A stretch of DNA of 64,000 nt. Origin: Neopestalotiopsis rosae. Its lineage: Eukaryota > Ascomycota > Sordariomycetes > Amphisphaeriales > Sporocadaceae. Below the pieces are notes generated by a model that was given only the letters and a program-made list of their open reading frames with translations, searched no databases and was not told the origin of the DNA. Positions 1 to 11,343 of the stretch are shown one piece after another (position 1 is the first letter of the stretch; each line of letters starts with the position of its first letter). The stretch is from positions 2,542,001 through 2,606,000 of the forward strand of contig JALGAS010000009.1 of NCBI GenBank assembly GCA_023078685.1, in the 5' to 3' direction. A program made the position numbers and the translations under genes.

Positions 1-1741
1 GAATTAGAAAAGGCCATACTTGCTTATTGGCCAGGTCGTGAGAATAAACCCCAATACTGGTCGCGGTTGCGGACGGCGGCGAAGCAGATGGCACATGCTA
101 TAGAGGAGGTAGAAGACAAAGTGGGGTATCGAGGATCACAGCTCTTCCTAATGAGTATGCGCATTTGTACGACTAACCGTCATGTCACTGACTGAGTGCA
201 GGTAACCTACCAATGGAGAAGTATCGAATGATCTCAGAATCTGCCGACACCACGAGCAATTTCTCCACGGAGCTGACATCGAAGCTCAGGTCAATGGGTG
301 CGGAACCAGCGGAATATGATATATCATTTTCACCAGCATTTTTGATTGCGTGTATGGATGTAAAGTGAGTGCAGCCATCCGACGATGAAGCATAGGAATA
401 CTAACGATAAAGATTGGATCATATCAACAACGCCTTAGGGACCAAACTTACCCCGCGAATGATAAGTCTCAGACGCCAGAAAGTACGAGATGCTGAGCGT
501 ACACTCACCCACCATGGAAAGGAACCGAGGAAACAGCACGTGCGAGGACATGATGAGAAGTCCCTCCTCTCTCTCATATGTGCAATGGAGACCGTCCCAA
601 GATTCATGTTGGAACAAGCAAGTCTTCCCCAAAAGAGGTGGACCGAGTCTGGTGGGGAAAAGCAGATCCTCCCACGTGACATGGAGCTGGATGAACAGTT
701 GAAAGATCTAATACTAAAACCTCGTAGTCTATGGCAAGTGCTGGAGCGTCTCATATCAGTCTTCCGCGTTGGGGTAGAGAAATTCAATGATATGGATACT
801 TACATTGGGGGTCGGACACTCGCCATTGAGGAAAGAGCATATTGGCTTAGACAGGGTCTACGGTTGTTCTGCTACGTATTTCCTCGAGATCCAGCAATCT
901 TGTAAGTTCGTTGCCCACTACTTGTGGACTTTACACTCATAACTCAAGGTCGAGCCCGGTGAAGGGAAGTTTATGGACCGTATTGGAAAACCTGCTCCGC
1001 GGCCATGCTGAGGCTTGTGAACAAATCCCCTCCACCAACGAGGTCATCGAAACCTTACTCATGGTGTCAAAATCCGGCCCGCTGGCTAGACGACGCCTGA
1101 TTCTCTCTCGAATCGATCAAATATTGGACAAAACTGTCAGCGTCCATTTACACGCTGAACTTGTCTATCAACAGAGCGTGGTGCTCCGTCTGAAAGGAGA
1201 CATACGCGGCTCACAGCTGCTTCTCCAGAAGTTCTTGGATTGCGCAGAAACCGCTCAACAACTACGATCGCTTCCACATTTAGGTTTTCTGCATTTGTCC
1301 CAGTCCGCAAATCATGTCTATAACTCCGATTTCGCATCTGCTGAAAAGGAAGTGAAGAAATGGGCTCCCCAAGGAACAAAAGATCCAGGAAAGGAACTTG
1401 GAATCGTATGGAGTCAGATCATTTCTGCTGGGCGGATAATGAGAGGGCAGGGAAACTTTCGCACCGCGTGCTTATTTTTCGAACACTGCTGGAAGAGCAC
1501 GCCACTCCGCGAATCTCAACGACATTTGGCTTTATCCCACCTTATGGATACTTACGTTGAGGTTGACTATGAGGACCGGCGTCAAATTTATTCCGAGTCG
1601 GCAGGAGAGTTGCTCGAAAACGCAGTACGCTTGAATGCCAGAACGGGTCTTGATTCCGAGCAAGGATGCCATATAAAACCGTGTCGGGCAACTTGTATGT
1701 GCACAAAGCATGGGATACGACCGCATGGTTTGACCAGGTAG
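1..1741 (+). CDS. 3' part of a multi-exon helical-repeat-like protein (5'-truncated by the window)
   Basis: Coding runs from base 1 with no start visible. Phase-consistent exons are 1-154, 202-364, 413-901 and 949-1741; the introns (155-201, 365-412, 902-948) begin GTATGC, GTGAGT and GTAAGT, and the second carries an ACTAACG branch-type sequence. The protein is rich in Leu, Ala and Gln. Its second half, with stretches such as HLHAELVYQQSVVLRLKGD and RGQGNFRTACLFFEHCW, looks like TPR-type helical hairpins. I do not recognise a catalytic domain. Such helical tails occur at the ends of fungal NTPase or fungal-specific proteins, but that is inference. Oddity: the last ~38 codons, from about 1625 to the stop, are the antisense of a duplicated chromodomain-gene start (see 1625-1866), so the native C-terminus is probably lost or replaced. 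Confidence 0.65.
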
Positions 1742-1866
1742 CTCCGACTTTTTCGCCTCGCTGTACGTTATCAGTTGTTGTCGAAGAAGCCATTTAGAAT
1801 GCTTTGAAATTGAATGAAGTCTGGGAGACAAGGTCTTAGATGCTCGAAAGAAATCGAGACCTAAGT
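1625..1866 (-). pseudogene. Inverted partial copy of the chromodomain gene's promoter and first ~55 codons
   Basis: On the minus strand this reads as the 5' flank, ATG and first codons of the gene at 5609-6040, beginning MASSTTTDNVQRGEKVGATW. Over ~178 aligned bases I count 11 differences, 10 of them transitions. Similarity stops after codon ~55, before the chromodomain, so the copy cannot make the domain. It lies tail-on inside the 3' end of the upstream gene and supplies that gene's stop codon. Confidence 0.85.
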
Positions 1867-2176
1867 ATATGTGATAGACTCAATAATACTCACGGTGCAG
1901 TGTGTGTGCTATATATAGTATGCAGTACATACTTATATACAATTGAAACACAATGAAATTCCTCACCCATTACAGTCCCTGCCAATTGCCAAATATCGCT
2001 TCTCAGACATGAAAGATCACCTATGATTATGGATACACGCGCAGGCGTCATTATCCGCCCCAATGATCGCGTCATTATCCGTTAATGGATTTTCTGGCAA
2101 ACATATATATGAGTAATGTCAGAGTGAAGTGCACCATGAACAACCGTCTTCCTTGTGCATATAGTGGTTACGAAAG

Positions 2177-2734
2177 ATGAAATATTCCTCACCTATCATG
2201 GAACACAACGACACAATAACTACGCCCGATGTTTCGTACTTTTCAACTGCTATACTGAGCGACGACAACAATCAAAATGCTGTCATTGGATTACTCATAG
2301 GGCTGGTAGTGGGGGTCGCAGCCCTCGTGCTCCTAGTTGGCACATGTTTGGTTCTTTACCTTCTTGATAAGTTACGACCTCGCAGCGGCCCTAGGCGGCC
2401 CAGAACTGCCTCTTCGGATTCCCCCGATGAAAAAGCCCCGAGTGACACAGATTCAAATCCTGGACAGTCCACGAGTGTCAACGAACCTAACGTGTTGCCA
2501 TTTCAACAACCTACGATCATGATCCATCCGCCGCCCGAGGTCCACCCTGCGTTACGAAATCCCCAGTCACAATCACTTCATATGCCGACAGCTCACCAAG
2601 AGTCAACGAAATACTCCGTATATCCCGCCCAGCAAACCCCGGAAAGCACGCAATCTTCGACTCTGCTGCAGGCTCCCACGCCGAGAAGGTGGGACGAGCC
2701 ACCCGAGGTACCTCCCCGCAGTAGATCAGGATGA
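2177..2734 (+). CDS. Single-pass membrane protein with proline-rich cytoplasmic tail
   Basis: A 185-residue ORF with a short N-terminal segment, one strong hydrophobic helix at about residues 37-62 (rich in Leu, Val, Gly), then a basic stop-transfer stretch with several Arg residues. The rest is a Ser/Pro/Gln-rich, probably disordered tail ending in Pro-rich PPEVPPRSRSG. This resembles the membrane and tail half of fungal WSC/Mid2-like surface proteins, but no extracellular Cys domain is present. The N-terminal 36 residues contain no signal peptide, so an upstream exon could be missing. A TATATATG sequence lies ~70 bp upstream. Function unknown; the membrane topology is the only firm statement. 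Confidence 0.6.
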   Translation: MKYSSPIMEHNDTITTPDVSYFSTAILSDDNNQNAVIGLLIGLVVGVAALVLLVGTCLVLYLLDKLRPRSGPRRPRTASSDSPDEKAPSDTDSNPGQSTSVNEPNVLPFQQPTIMIHPPPEVHPALRNPQSQSLHMPTAHQESTKYSVYPAQQTPESTQSSTLLQAPTPRRWDEPPEVPPRSRSG

Positions 2735-2779
2735 TGGGTCCCGATCAGAGTCCGACCATGTCTGACTATGGAATGTGTT

Positions 2780-5520
2780 CTATGAAATGATGCTCAATCA
2801 AGTTGAGCTGGAATGAAAATGGCATTGAAGGTGTTTTGAAGTGCAATCTTAGAATTTTGGAGAGAGAGGTGGATGTGTTGTTCAAGTGGGACGCTCAGAG
2901 TATTTTTTTTTTTCTAGTATATTCATCTACACAGAAACCTGATTTTCTTGCATTCGAATTTTGGTTGCACGAGTGTGTTTACACTGATGTAAACCGTGTC
3001 GAGTGCACAGCTGCGATTGCAGTGATTAGCCATTTGTATAGGTGGACATTTTGCGTAAATTGATATGAAAGCCTAGAATATTTGTGAACAAACCATACAG
3101 TTGTATAACTTACACAATGTAGTGGCCAATTTTCTATGAATGTTTTATTCCACCGATGCCATGACCTATAGGACCATTGATAACTTCTTGCCTAGGAAAG
3201 CTTGAAATCGTGAACAACTAGATCAGCCAATCCAGTTCGATTAACCATTCATTCCTGAACTACTTTTGGAATAACAAGTCAGTTGGCTCCCTTTTATAGT
3301 CCCCCAAAACTCAGGCAGCGATATTTGGTGTATAGGAAACACCGCAATTGATCTATCACGTACATGACCTCTATTCCGTCTACCGTGCAGTGCACAAGAA
3401 ACCACCCATACCGGACGACGTATATAAATATGCTAAAATAATGTTACAAGGTTGATAGCCTCGAAGTATCACACAACACGCGAACGGATCTATCTCTGTG
3501 CACTACTTGTTCTTTGCAGTCAATATGTACACCGTCAAGAGAGACCAGAAGAATTGCCTTGCTAACCTGATAAAAGTGCTAGTGTACAATAATCAAGAAG
3601 ATCAGAATAGATACAAAACCAAGTTCAGTACAGTACTGCACCAAACACTAAAACCATTTTGCCCATGGTCCTCTTAGAATGAGAAGTCCCTCTTGATACA
3701 GATGTAGGTATAGGCGTCGTTAAGTGGTGCGTGAAGGAAGCATTGTAACTTGATGTTGTCGAGGGGTTTGTCTGCACTAGACTCGACACCGGGACAAGGG
3801 TCGCGTTGTGGGAACCTTCGGCCGGCTGACTTGAATTTGACACGGACTGGAGTGAAATACGTACGTACAGTAACAAATCTATAATCGAGTCTTCACATCT
3901 TGATCAGAACTCCGTAGAGCCCCGCCAGATGCGGTTTAAGCGCCCGGCTCTGTGCGTCGAGCTACGTCGCTTATCACATGGATTCCTCCTACTCCTTGCC
4001 TTGTCTAGGGATCTCTATTTCGTACGATGTCATTGTATTTGTCCACTTGTCACGTCTCATTCGTTACCCACTAGTCATGAATCCCAGCTTGACCCATTGG
4101 TTGTTGTGCCTAAGAAACTCATTTCTGTGGTGGGGTATACTTCTGTGGTGGGTTACACTTCTGTGGTAGGACACTCTTCTGTGTCTCTTCTGTGACGGAT
4201 ACTCTTCTGGTGCCGTGGGCACTTTTCTGTAACGGGATACTGTTCTGTAATTGTGATGGCAGCTGTCCACCTTCAAGTGTCTTATCGCTATCATGCTCCT
4301 TTGTCCGCAGAGTCTACAATGTGTCTCTCTTTGAGTCTGGATTGTAAGCGTGGTAACAACAACAAAATTTTGATCTGGTCGATGCGGGTCTAATGGCCGT
4401 ATTCAGCTACGATGGAGCACCGCCTTTGATTGGAAAATATGCATGTGTCTCTTGCAAGGTTTTATTTTGTTTTTGTCTTACGTTTTTAAGAAGAAGAAAA
4501 CCCGAAAAAAAAACCGGATGAGAGAAATTGACACGGTAGCCGATGGGATAATCTTCTGTCTTGGGATACTGTTCTGTGTTGGTTACTGTTCCGTGTTGGT
4601 TACTGTTATGTGTTGGTTACTGTTCTGTGTTGGTTACTGTTCTGTGACGGGGTAGATTTATACAATTCCGGAAGAGAACCCTGTGACATACGGGGCTAGG
4701 CTGTGCCCAATATGGAAGGATATCTAGCAGCTACTTTAACGTCTTCAGCCAAGTTCTACGTAACGATGTAATATCCGGCCTCCCCACTATAGTTGAATTT
4801 TAGAGCTTGGCTTGCGCAGTCCAGTGCCACCTGGGGTCTGCTGAAGTGGATCAGCTCTGTCATCCCGAAGCTCAATGTTGGGATGGGTATAGGTAGAAAT
4901 CGTTAGCCATTGGCCGTCTCGAGGTCTTTTCGAGCCCATGCACACGCTCACGTGAAATACACTTGATGCGTGGCAACCAACAGTTCCGTCCTTGCCGACA
5001 TAATCAGGGATTGCCCGAGATATTTACGGTATCCTTGAAACTCACACAATTGAATCCCAAACACAATATGAATCAAGGCAATTCGTAGCTGTTATGTGCT
5101 CTGCTCAACATACACAAAACTGTTTTAATCACCCTACTCGGACTCTGCCTTTCACTGGAAGTCTCCCGGCACAATAACATATTTTCATGCGCAATCTATC
5201 CGATGAGACCCTCCGAACGTGGCAATCAGACTCACGATGGAAATTTTAGTCAAAGTTCAGCTTGTACGAAAAGGTTCGAAAGCCGGCTCCGGGATTCAGG
5301 GACACTGAGTTAGAGCTACTATTCCGGGTTGACGGAAGCCCGCAGTCCAGGCTTATGTGGGTCCTAACTCCGGCATCCGGGTGCGGAGCTCAAAACGGAC
5401 GCTGTCAGCGGAGTGACGAAAGTAGGAGGATGTGTCTACTGTAGATAATTTGCAGTATGTCGATTAGAGACTTTGAAGGAATATTTCGACTATTACTGCA
5501 GCTCGGGGCTCGATTAAAGC
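2780..5520. other. Gene-poor stretch with repeats
   Basis: No convincing gene. It holds two arrays of a degenerate 17-20 bp motif (4125-4245, 4553-4652) and the spacer between them, listed separately. At 3625-3876 on the minus strand a Ser/Thr/Asn-rich ORF with NSS, NAT and NAS sequons ends in a hydrophobic tail; it could be a relic of a surface protein, but I could not build a gene from it. Confidence 0.5.
4125..4652. repeat. Array-spacer-array copy 1 of a degenerate short-motif repeat
   Basis: At 4125-4245 and 4553-4652 a unit close to TACTGTTCTGTGTTGGT repeats with variation (4-6 units each). Between them is a ~300 bp spacer containing a purine-rich run and a CAACAACAAAATTTTGATC segment. 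The same spacer occurs inverted at 8363-8620, and parts recur at 8160-8265 and about 41540-41680. Confidence 0.7.
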
Positions 5521-5608
5521 AGCTGGATGGTATGTACTCGGATTTCGATTTCTTTCGAGCATCTTAGGCCTTCTCTCCCATATTTCATTCAATTTAAAAG
5601 CATTCTAA

Positions 5609-6040
5609 ATGGCTTCTTCGATAACAATCGACAACGTACAGCGTGGCGAAAAAGTCGGAGCTACCTGGTCAAACCATGTGGTCGTATCCCATGTTTTGTG
5701 CACATACAAATTGCCCGACACGGTTCTACATGGCATCCTTGCTCGGAACCAAGACCCGTTCTGGCATTCAAGCGATGAACTGTTGTGGGTTCATCGTACA
5801 GGTACAAATCTGTCGGTCTGGCAAGACATCCACCAACGGCCCACCACCAATTACTGTCTTGAACACGATATCGAAGCCATAATTGGATATTATGAGTTCG
5901 ATGACGGCCGATTATTCTACGCCGTGAGGTGGACCGAGTACAGCTGCCCAACGTGGGAAGCTGAGGAGAACCTGGGCGCATACAACCGGCTTCTGCTTCA
6001 TTATTGGACCTCGCTCTTCCACCAAGAACAGCGTCAGTGA
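5609..6040 (+). CDS. Small chromodomain protein
   Basis: 143 residues. Residues ~86-133 form a chromodomain: HDIEAIIGYYEFDDGRLFYA, then VRWTEYSCPTWEAEENL, with the expected aromatic residues and the conserved W-x(5-9)-TWE-x-EENL pattern. Chromodomains bind methylated histone tails or act as C-terminal targeting modules of retroelement integrases. Residues 1-80 are unrecognised. Nothing else of a retroelement (RT, RNase H, integrase core) is visible nearby, so this is either a standalone reader-like protein or a domesticated fragment. The ATG at 5609 is supported because the inverted duplicate at 1625-1866 shares both upstream flank and coding start. Confidence 0.7.
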   Translation: MASSITIDNVQRGEKVGATWSNHVVVSHVLCTYKLPDTVLHGILARNQDPFWHSSDELLWVHRTGTNLSVWQDIHQRPTTNYCLEHDIEAIIGYYEFDDGRLFYAVRWTEYSCPTWEAEENLGAYNRLLLHYWTSLFHQEQRQ

Positions 6041-6314
6041 TACTGTAGCATATATTGGGCGGCGCGAAGGCCTGTATTATAATAACGCCCTTTTTCGTCT
6101 ATGTTCGGGTTCTTTCCGATTTTCGTTTTGAATCGCGTAGGAGAGACACTCCGTAGAACAAGATGGTAACCCTCAGGTCGCACAGTGCTATGTGTATATA
6201 GAAAATAGAACAAGAGCAGTCCCAAAGGCTTACTAGAGCTAGAATTTGAATTTTCTGTCTATCTCTATTTCTTCTTCTGTTCTTCCTGGCACACAGGATT
6301 TTGCCATAAGTCAC

Positions 6315-7144
6315 TCATGACACAACCCAACAACTTTTGTAGCTCGAGTTTCCCTCCCTCTGGAATCTCGAAATAAGTTCTAGGAGCAATTTTATCAATT
6401 TGCGCCTACGGCTTCGTACTATTGCACGTCGTTGCACAGTAACTTCACGCGGTATGTACCACTCGCTCGATAATGGCCGCGACCAGTCGCTAGCTCCTAA
6501 TGGTTGCATCGGCTCATGATCAGGTTTTGTTGGTTCATGATCCTCAGTTCCTGTACATTCAGGCCCGACCGAACGATCCATAGCGGTGCTGGCTTCAATT
6601 TCGTTCAAGTTAGATCTCTTAGAATATTCTGACAGAGCTGAGGTGGTTGAAGTAAAACAAATTGGGAGACAAACCTTGAACATTGCTGGTGACCCCGGTG
6701 GAACCACCTGCCTTCTCCTTTGCCTTCAATCTTTGGGAGATACGTCGTGGTCTTGTTTCGGCTGCTGTCTTTCGGCTGACAACTGAGAGCTCTTGCAGCA
6801 GACGCCTCCTTTTGGAGGTTGGTCGGTTGCATGAGAGTCCTGGACGCTTCTTCCAAACGGTTTGCTGAAAGTCATTGCAATACAGATCTTCGAACTGTCC
6901 AATGGTCAGCGATTCACATCATCCTTAGTATGGAACCCTTGCTTACTAGTTCTTTGGAATCTGGTGCGGTCTGGCCGTTGGGCAGATACATGACTACCTC
7001 CATGCGTTTGTGCGTTGGTTCCCAGTACGCAACAGCAGTAAATATGCCGCAATGTTCACCTAATTCGATACATTTCCTCTTTGGCGACGTGCCCCGCTTG
7101 CGAGCCTTATCCTTCTGCTGTTTGCTGTAGATGTGTTCAGCCAT
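6315..7144 (-). CDS. MADS-like (SRF-type) putative DNA-binding protein, three exons
   Basis: Exons on the minus strand: 7144-6947, 6864-6675 and 6628-6315, giving 233 residues with all phases consistent. Intron 1 starts GTAAGC, has a GCTGAC branch site and ends TTTCAG; intron 2 is 46 nt. Residues ~10-60 (KARKRGTSPKRKCIELGEHC, then hydrophobic strands) follow the divergent fungal MADS pattern: basic helix, ELGEHCG-like turn, two strands. The central part is very basic (KRRRLLQELS), suitable for DNA or nuclear localisation. The C-terminal ~100 residues are acidic, then basic. MADS proteins dimerise and bind A/T-rich CArG-like sites; whether this one does is inference. A second such gene lies at 15930-17145. 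Confidence 0.6.
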
Positions 7145-8760
7145 TTTTCGCCCTTTATTTCTGACTCTAAGCAACCGATATAAATAGAACCGTGAAATAT
7201 GATGTTTCGAATAGCTCCAGTTTGACCGATATTCAGGAGCAGAGAATGACTTGTTGGACTTTCTTGTGGGAATTACAGGTTTTGTGGTATTTCAGCAACT
7301 AGGAAAAAATCTGTTTCGAGCCCTCCTGATTATTTGCCATTTTAGGATCAAATGCGTTTCTGGCTCGCGGCTACGAAAATATGGAAAGTTGACTTTCTAG
7401 ACCGTAGTATACGTTTCTCGACACAAGCGCTCCGCAAATGGATCTCTGTCTGTCAAGTTCCGGTTCCGAATGTTCAATTTTAGGACATATAAAGTATCAT
7501 ATACTACAGTATGAGGGTGAGTGCCGATTTGTGGCTGATTAAATCCAAGGCTTATGTTATTTCATTTCATCTTCAGATTGGCGATGTCGGATGATCAACA
7601 AACGGGGAAAAAAGAAGAAGGGTCCATATCCGGGTTGGAGCCAAGGAGAGCAAGAAACGGCCAGAAATGAGACAGCTGAATTTGCCCATTTTACTCGGCT
7701 CAAAAGCTATATAAATGGTACCGTATGCATACGTACCCTACTAAAGACATAGGCAGCCTACTTCTCGCTTACAAGGACATCTACATCCCATCATGCCGAG
7801 TCAGCCTTCTCGATTAGCTGCAAGCAAGGTCAGAACAGTGCCCCATGACAGTACTGTATCCTAGAACAGTATTGCAGAAGGGTATCTTAGCACAAAACAG
7901 TATCCAAGGCACAGAACAGTAGCCCAGCATAGAAGAGTATCCTAGCACAGAACAGTGTCCCATCACAGAAAAGTATCCAAGGCATAGAAGAATACCCCAA
8001 CATCCCAAAATAGTATCTAAGTACAGAAGAGTACCCTAGCATCTTAGAAGGGTTACCCAGAACTGACAGGACAGAAGAATATCTTGGCGTCTATAGATTT
8101 GATTGAGCTCAGCCTCATAGCCTCGAGCCTGGAATCAATGTGCTACACCGCTCTGTATTTGAAAAATATGCACCCGTCCATTTCAAGGTATGTATTTCAA
8201 GAGAAGGAAAAAAGAAAAGGGTTGGAACGGATGTGAGAAGTCGACACAGTAGCCGACGGGATACTCTTTTGTCATGTTCATTCTGAAGTACTCTTGTGCC
8301 TTTGGGTACTGTTCTGTGATGAGATACTCTTCTGTGTTGGGATACCCTTCTGTCCTACACACGATAAGGATTCTCTTCCGAAATTGTACAAAATAAATAA
8401 AAAACCTTGGAAAGGACTGACGCATATTTTCCCATTGAAAAGCCGTGCACCATCGTAACCGAGTACAACCATCAGACCCGCATCGACCAGATCAAAATTT
8501 TGTTGTTGTTGTTGCCACACATACAGTTCAGGCTCAAAGAGAGAGGCATTGTTGACTCTGCGGACGAAGGAGCATGATACCGATTAGACACTTGCAGATG
8601 GACAGCTGCCATCACAATTACAGAACAGTATCCTAGCACAGAAGAGTATCCACAGAAGTGTATCTCGCCACAGAAGTATATCCCACCACCGAAGTGCTCA
8701 CCACAGAAGAGTAGCCCAGATAAACAGGACAGAATGTACTGTGCAGTAGCTCGTAGCTGT
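7145..8760. repeat. Gene-poor stretch with copies 2 and 3 of the short-motif arrays
   Basis: Arrays of the ACAGAACAGTATCC-type unit run in minus orientation at ~7836-8075 and 8622-8735, and in plus orientation at ~8265-8362. The segment 8363-8620 is the reverse complement of the spacer at 4250-4450, and 8160-8265 matches the same spacer's other end in plus orientation. The copies thus face each other. No gene is convincing here. Confidence 0.65.
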
Positions 8761-9016
8761 TGGCACCATGCTCAATGGTACAGATAAGCATCCGATTGCA
8801 AATGAAAAAGACAAAGAAGTCCAGAACTTGATTGATCACACCTTTTTCACGGTCGGAGTGATATGCGCTTGTATGCCGGTACTGCGACTCATCGTGACTT
8901 GTTCTTCTCTCCCTCTATGTACTCTCTCCCTCAACTCTCTCCTTGTTCTCCTCATCCACAGCGATTACCGCCCCCTCGACCTTCATCTCTTGGAACAAAG
9001 GCAGCATCTGCTGGTC

Positions 9017-9963
9017 TCAGGCCCAATCCGGAACTGCTGAGACTAACTCAGCAATGGCAACTGCAGGCTCAAGGCTGTAATCAACCGTTACCATACTTGA
9101 TACGGATTGTGGAAACAGTCCCAGTACCCCGTAGGCCTGGTCATGCTGACGTGAGCATTTTGCACGTTGCGTGAGAGTCTGCAAGCGGTGTATGAAAGTG
9201 GAAACTAAGGGGCCTTCCATCGTACAAAGTGCCTTCCTTTCCTCCATACTATTACGAATGTCAACAGGTCCAATTGGAGCTTCAACTCCCCCCCGAATTC
9301 CCCGTCAGAAGCTGGTCGACTCGCCGAATAAGTGACTAAAATATCGCTCACAGCTTGATGAGTGGATAGGTGGAGCACCGAATCCCAAGATATCACTGTC
9401 GATGTTGTAGGACTAACAGCCAAATCTTGGATTACCCACAACCGTGACCAGTACTGACCCGTTCGGCACCTTACGAGAAATCAAAGTAACAACATCCATA
9501 ATTCTGTACGGACTAAGTCGCGTATATGCAACTCGGTAGATCCGATCTCGTCCGAATCGTCCGAATCTGCCTAGTAATACTGGTTAAACACTAAAACATC
9601 AAGATCCTCCGTTAGGTATTGGAGTTGGTGGTCTTCTTCCTCTGAATGCCCCCATTCGCGATCTCGCACCCCAAGAAGTTCTTCTAGGACCTATCTACCG
9701 TATTCCCTAAGAACCACCTCACAAAGGATGAGATTGTCTCCTAGTGACTAAAGTCCCAGCACCTCCAGATCACGGCCATCCTTGGTCCAGGCATGTACAG
9801 AGAACGCTCCAGAGAATATATCCTTCACACGTAGAACATGTAAGTTCTGGTCAATGATACTGGTCTGATCGATACAAGAGGCATCTACCCAGATTTTCAT
9901 GCCAATTTTGCATTCGTAGCTTGACCGTAGATCTCGCAGAGCTCTCTCTAGGCATTTGCTCAC
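9017..9963 (-). pseudogene. Decayed heterokaryon-incompatibility (HET) domain gene
   Basis: Three ordered blocks on the minus strand match the HET family. Block 1 (~9960-9750) has LRDLRS then IWVDASCIDQ. Block 2 (~9465-9205) has YWSRLWVIQDLAVSP. Block 3 (~9170-9017) has QHDQAYGVLGL then VTVDYSLEP, the family's DxRDxxYGLLGL/DYS region. The blocks are in different frames with stops between them, and the N-terminal LSYxWG block was not found. HET proteins trigger cell death when genetically different hyphae fuse; this copy cannot encode a complete one. Confidence 0.8.
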
Positions 9964-10077
9964 AGTATTCGCAATACCGTCTAGGGCTTACAACAACTGA
10001 AGCGGGTATGGAAATGTAACCAAGTCTTTCCGTCTTCTGTCAAGCGTACTAGTTAATGGTTGGAAGAACAGTAAAAC

Positions 10078-11171
10078 CTAGACCTGCGTAATGCTAGGAT
10101 TTCGACCTATCCAGTATGAGAACTTGTATTGCGGAACATGCTGATGATAAACCAATGATTGTCCACTTGCCAGTATATCAGGATTCATTGCTAGGTTTTG
10201 AAGAGCGCTTCTCAAATCTGAATGTGAGTACTGCTTGATTAGCTGCCGGATATATGTCGAACTTATCTCCCTCACAGCTGCTTGATGGTGGATATATCGG
10301 ATGACTTTTTCCGAATCTTCCTGAAGAGTACAAGATCTGGTATGCCTGGCAGCCTGGGCCATTCTTTTGTATGATTCCCGCCTAGCCGGCGCAAAGATTT
10401 CAGATCTTACCCAATCGTCAGTATTCATGAAAGAAGGGTTTGCTGAATCATTCAACCTGTCCTATTATTACCTTGAGACTCACGTGTAAGTACGGCCAGA
10501 GCAGCACTGTAGAAAGCTTCTTCCCTTGCTATCCATCGCCCCACCTCACTTCCGTCCCATGATATGTTTTCCCAAGGTCTACAGCCTCGGACTGAGTGCC
10601 AGTGATTATGACCAGAGACGACATCGGACCGCCTGCCGGCGTCGCTAACCATAATTACATCGCAATTCCATTGATTCCAAATTTGCAGCGACAAGTTGTT
10701 CAATTGATCCGGACCGCACAACGGAAAAAATTGGAGGTCAAAACCATCAAGGGTCACCGACTCAGTAAGGCGTCGTCGGAATGAAAACCAATCCGCCATA
10801 CTACAGTCATAGACCCAAGCCCACTCATGCTTGCCATAACCCCTCCACAGCCGAGCTCGCTCCTGTTTGCTCAACACCAGGCTTTCACCCCGGGCGGCGC
10901 ATTTATTTTCCAATTGCTGATCATCTGCGGGAAGTATTATAGGAGCGATGATATTCATGTCGTGCCCGTTGTGAAAGGCATGATTGAGCAGCGCCTCGTG
11001 GCCGTGGTGTGGAGGATTGAAAGATCCTGGGTACAGTAAAATCCTATTTACTCGGTTCTTGTCGAGTAAAGGTCGCATGTGCGTAATTCCCATGTCAAAA
11101 ACAATGCCATTGTAGTCTGCATTGTGGCTCTGCTGAATATAATGACCCAAGTCCGTGACTCGCGAATACAT
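10078..11171 (-). CDS. HIGH-superfamily nucleotidylyltransferase (NMNAT-like)
   Basis: Two exons: 11171-10484 and 10442-10078, with a 41-nt GTGAGT...TTCAG intron; 350 residues. Residues 49-58 are GSFNPPHHGH, the nucleotide-binding T/HxGH signature. Residues 289-295 are ISSTYIR, the second ATP-contacting signature of NMN and phosphopantetheine adenylyltransferases. Both in this order and spacing strongly support an adenylyl/cytidylyl transferase fold. Substrate (NMN, nicotinate mononucleotide or other) cannot be read from sequence. The ~35 N-terminal residues before the domain and the insertions around residues 75-200 make it longer than bacterial NMNATs. It appears intact. Confidence 0.8.
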
Positions 11172-11343
11172 TGTAGTGAGGGCGAGTCAGTCCCAAAATA
11201 TTGATGCTAACTGAGGAGCATACAAAGGCATTTCCTGAGCATATATCAGAAGGATCATCAAACCCCTCAACCCCGCAGAAGTGTCACAACCAAGGTACTG
11301 CGCGGGACGCATCTGCACGTGAATTATTCACCACGTTTGCTAG

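Noticed and set aside
419..787. Long minus-strand frame opposite the first gene
   Set aside because: It is antisense to a well-spliced coding exon and has no protein-like pattern.
4125..4652. Possible coding repeat (VGYxSVVGY-like translation)
   Set aside because: The repeat translates in many frames, is found in both orientations and is never attached to a larger ORF.
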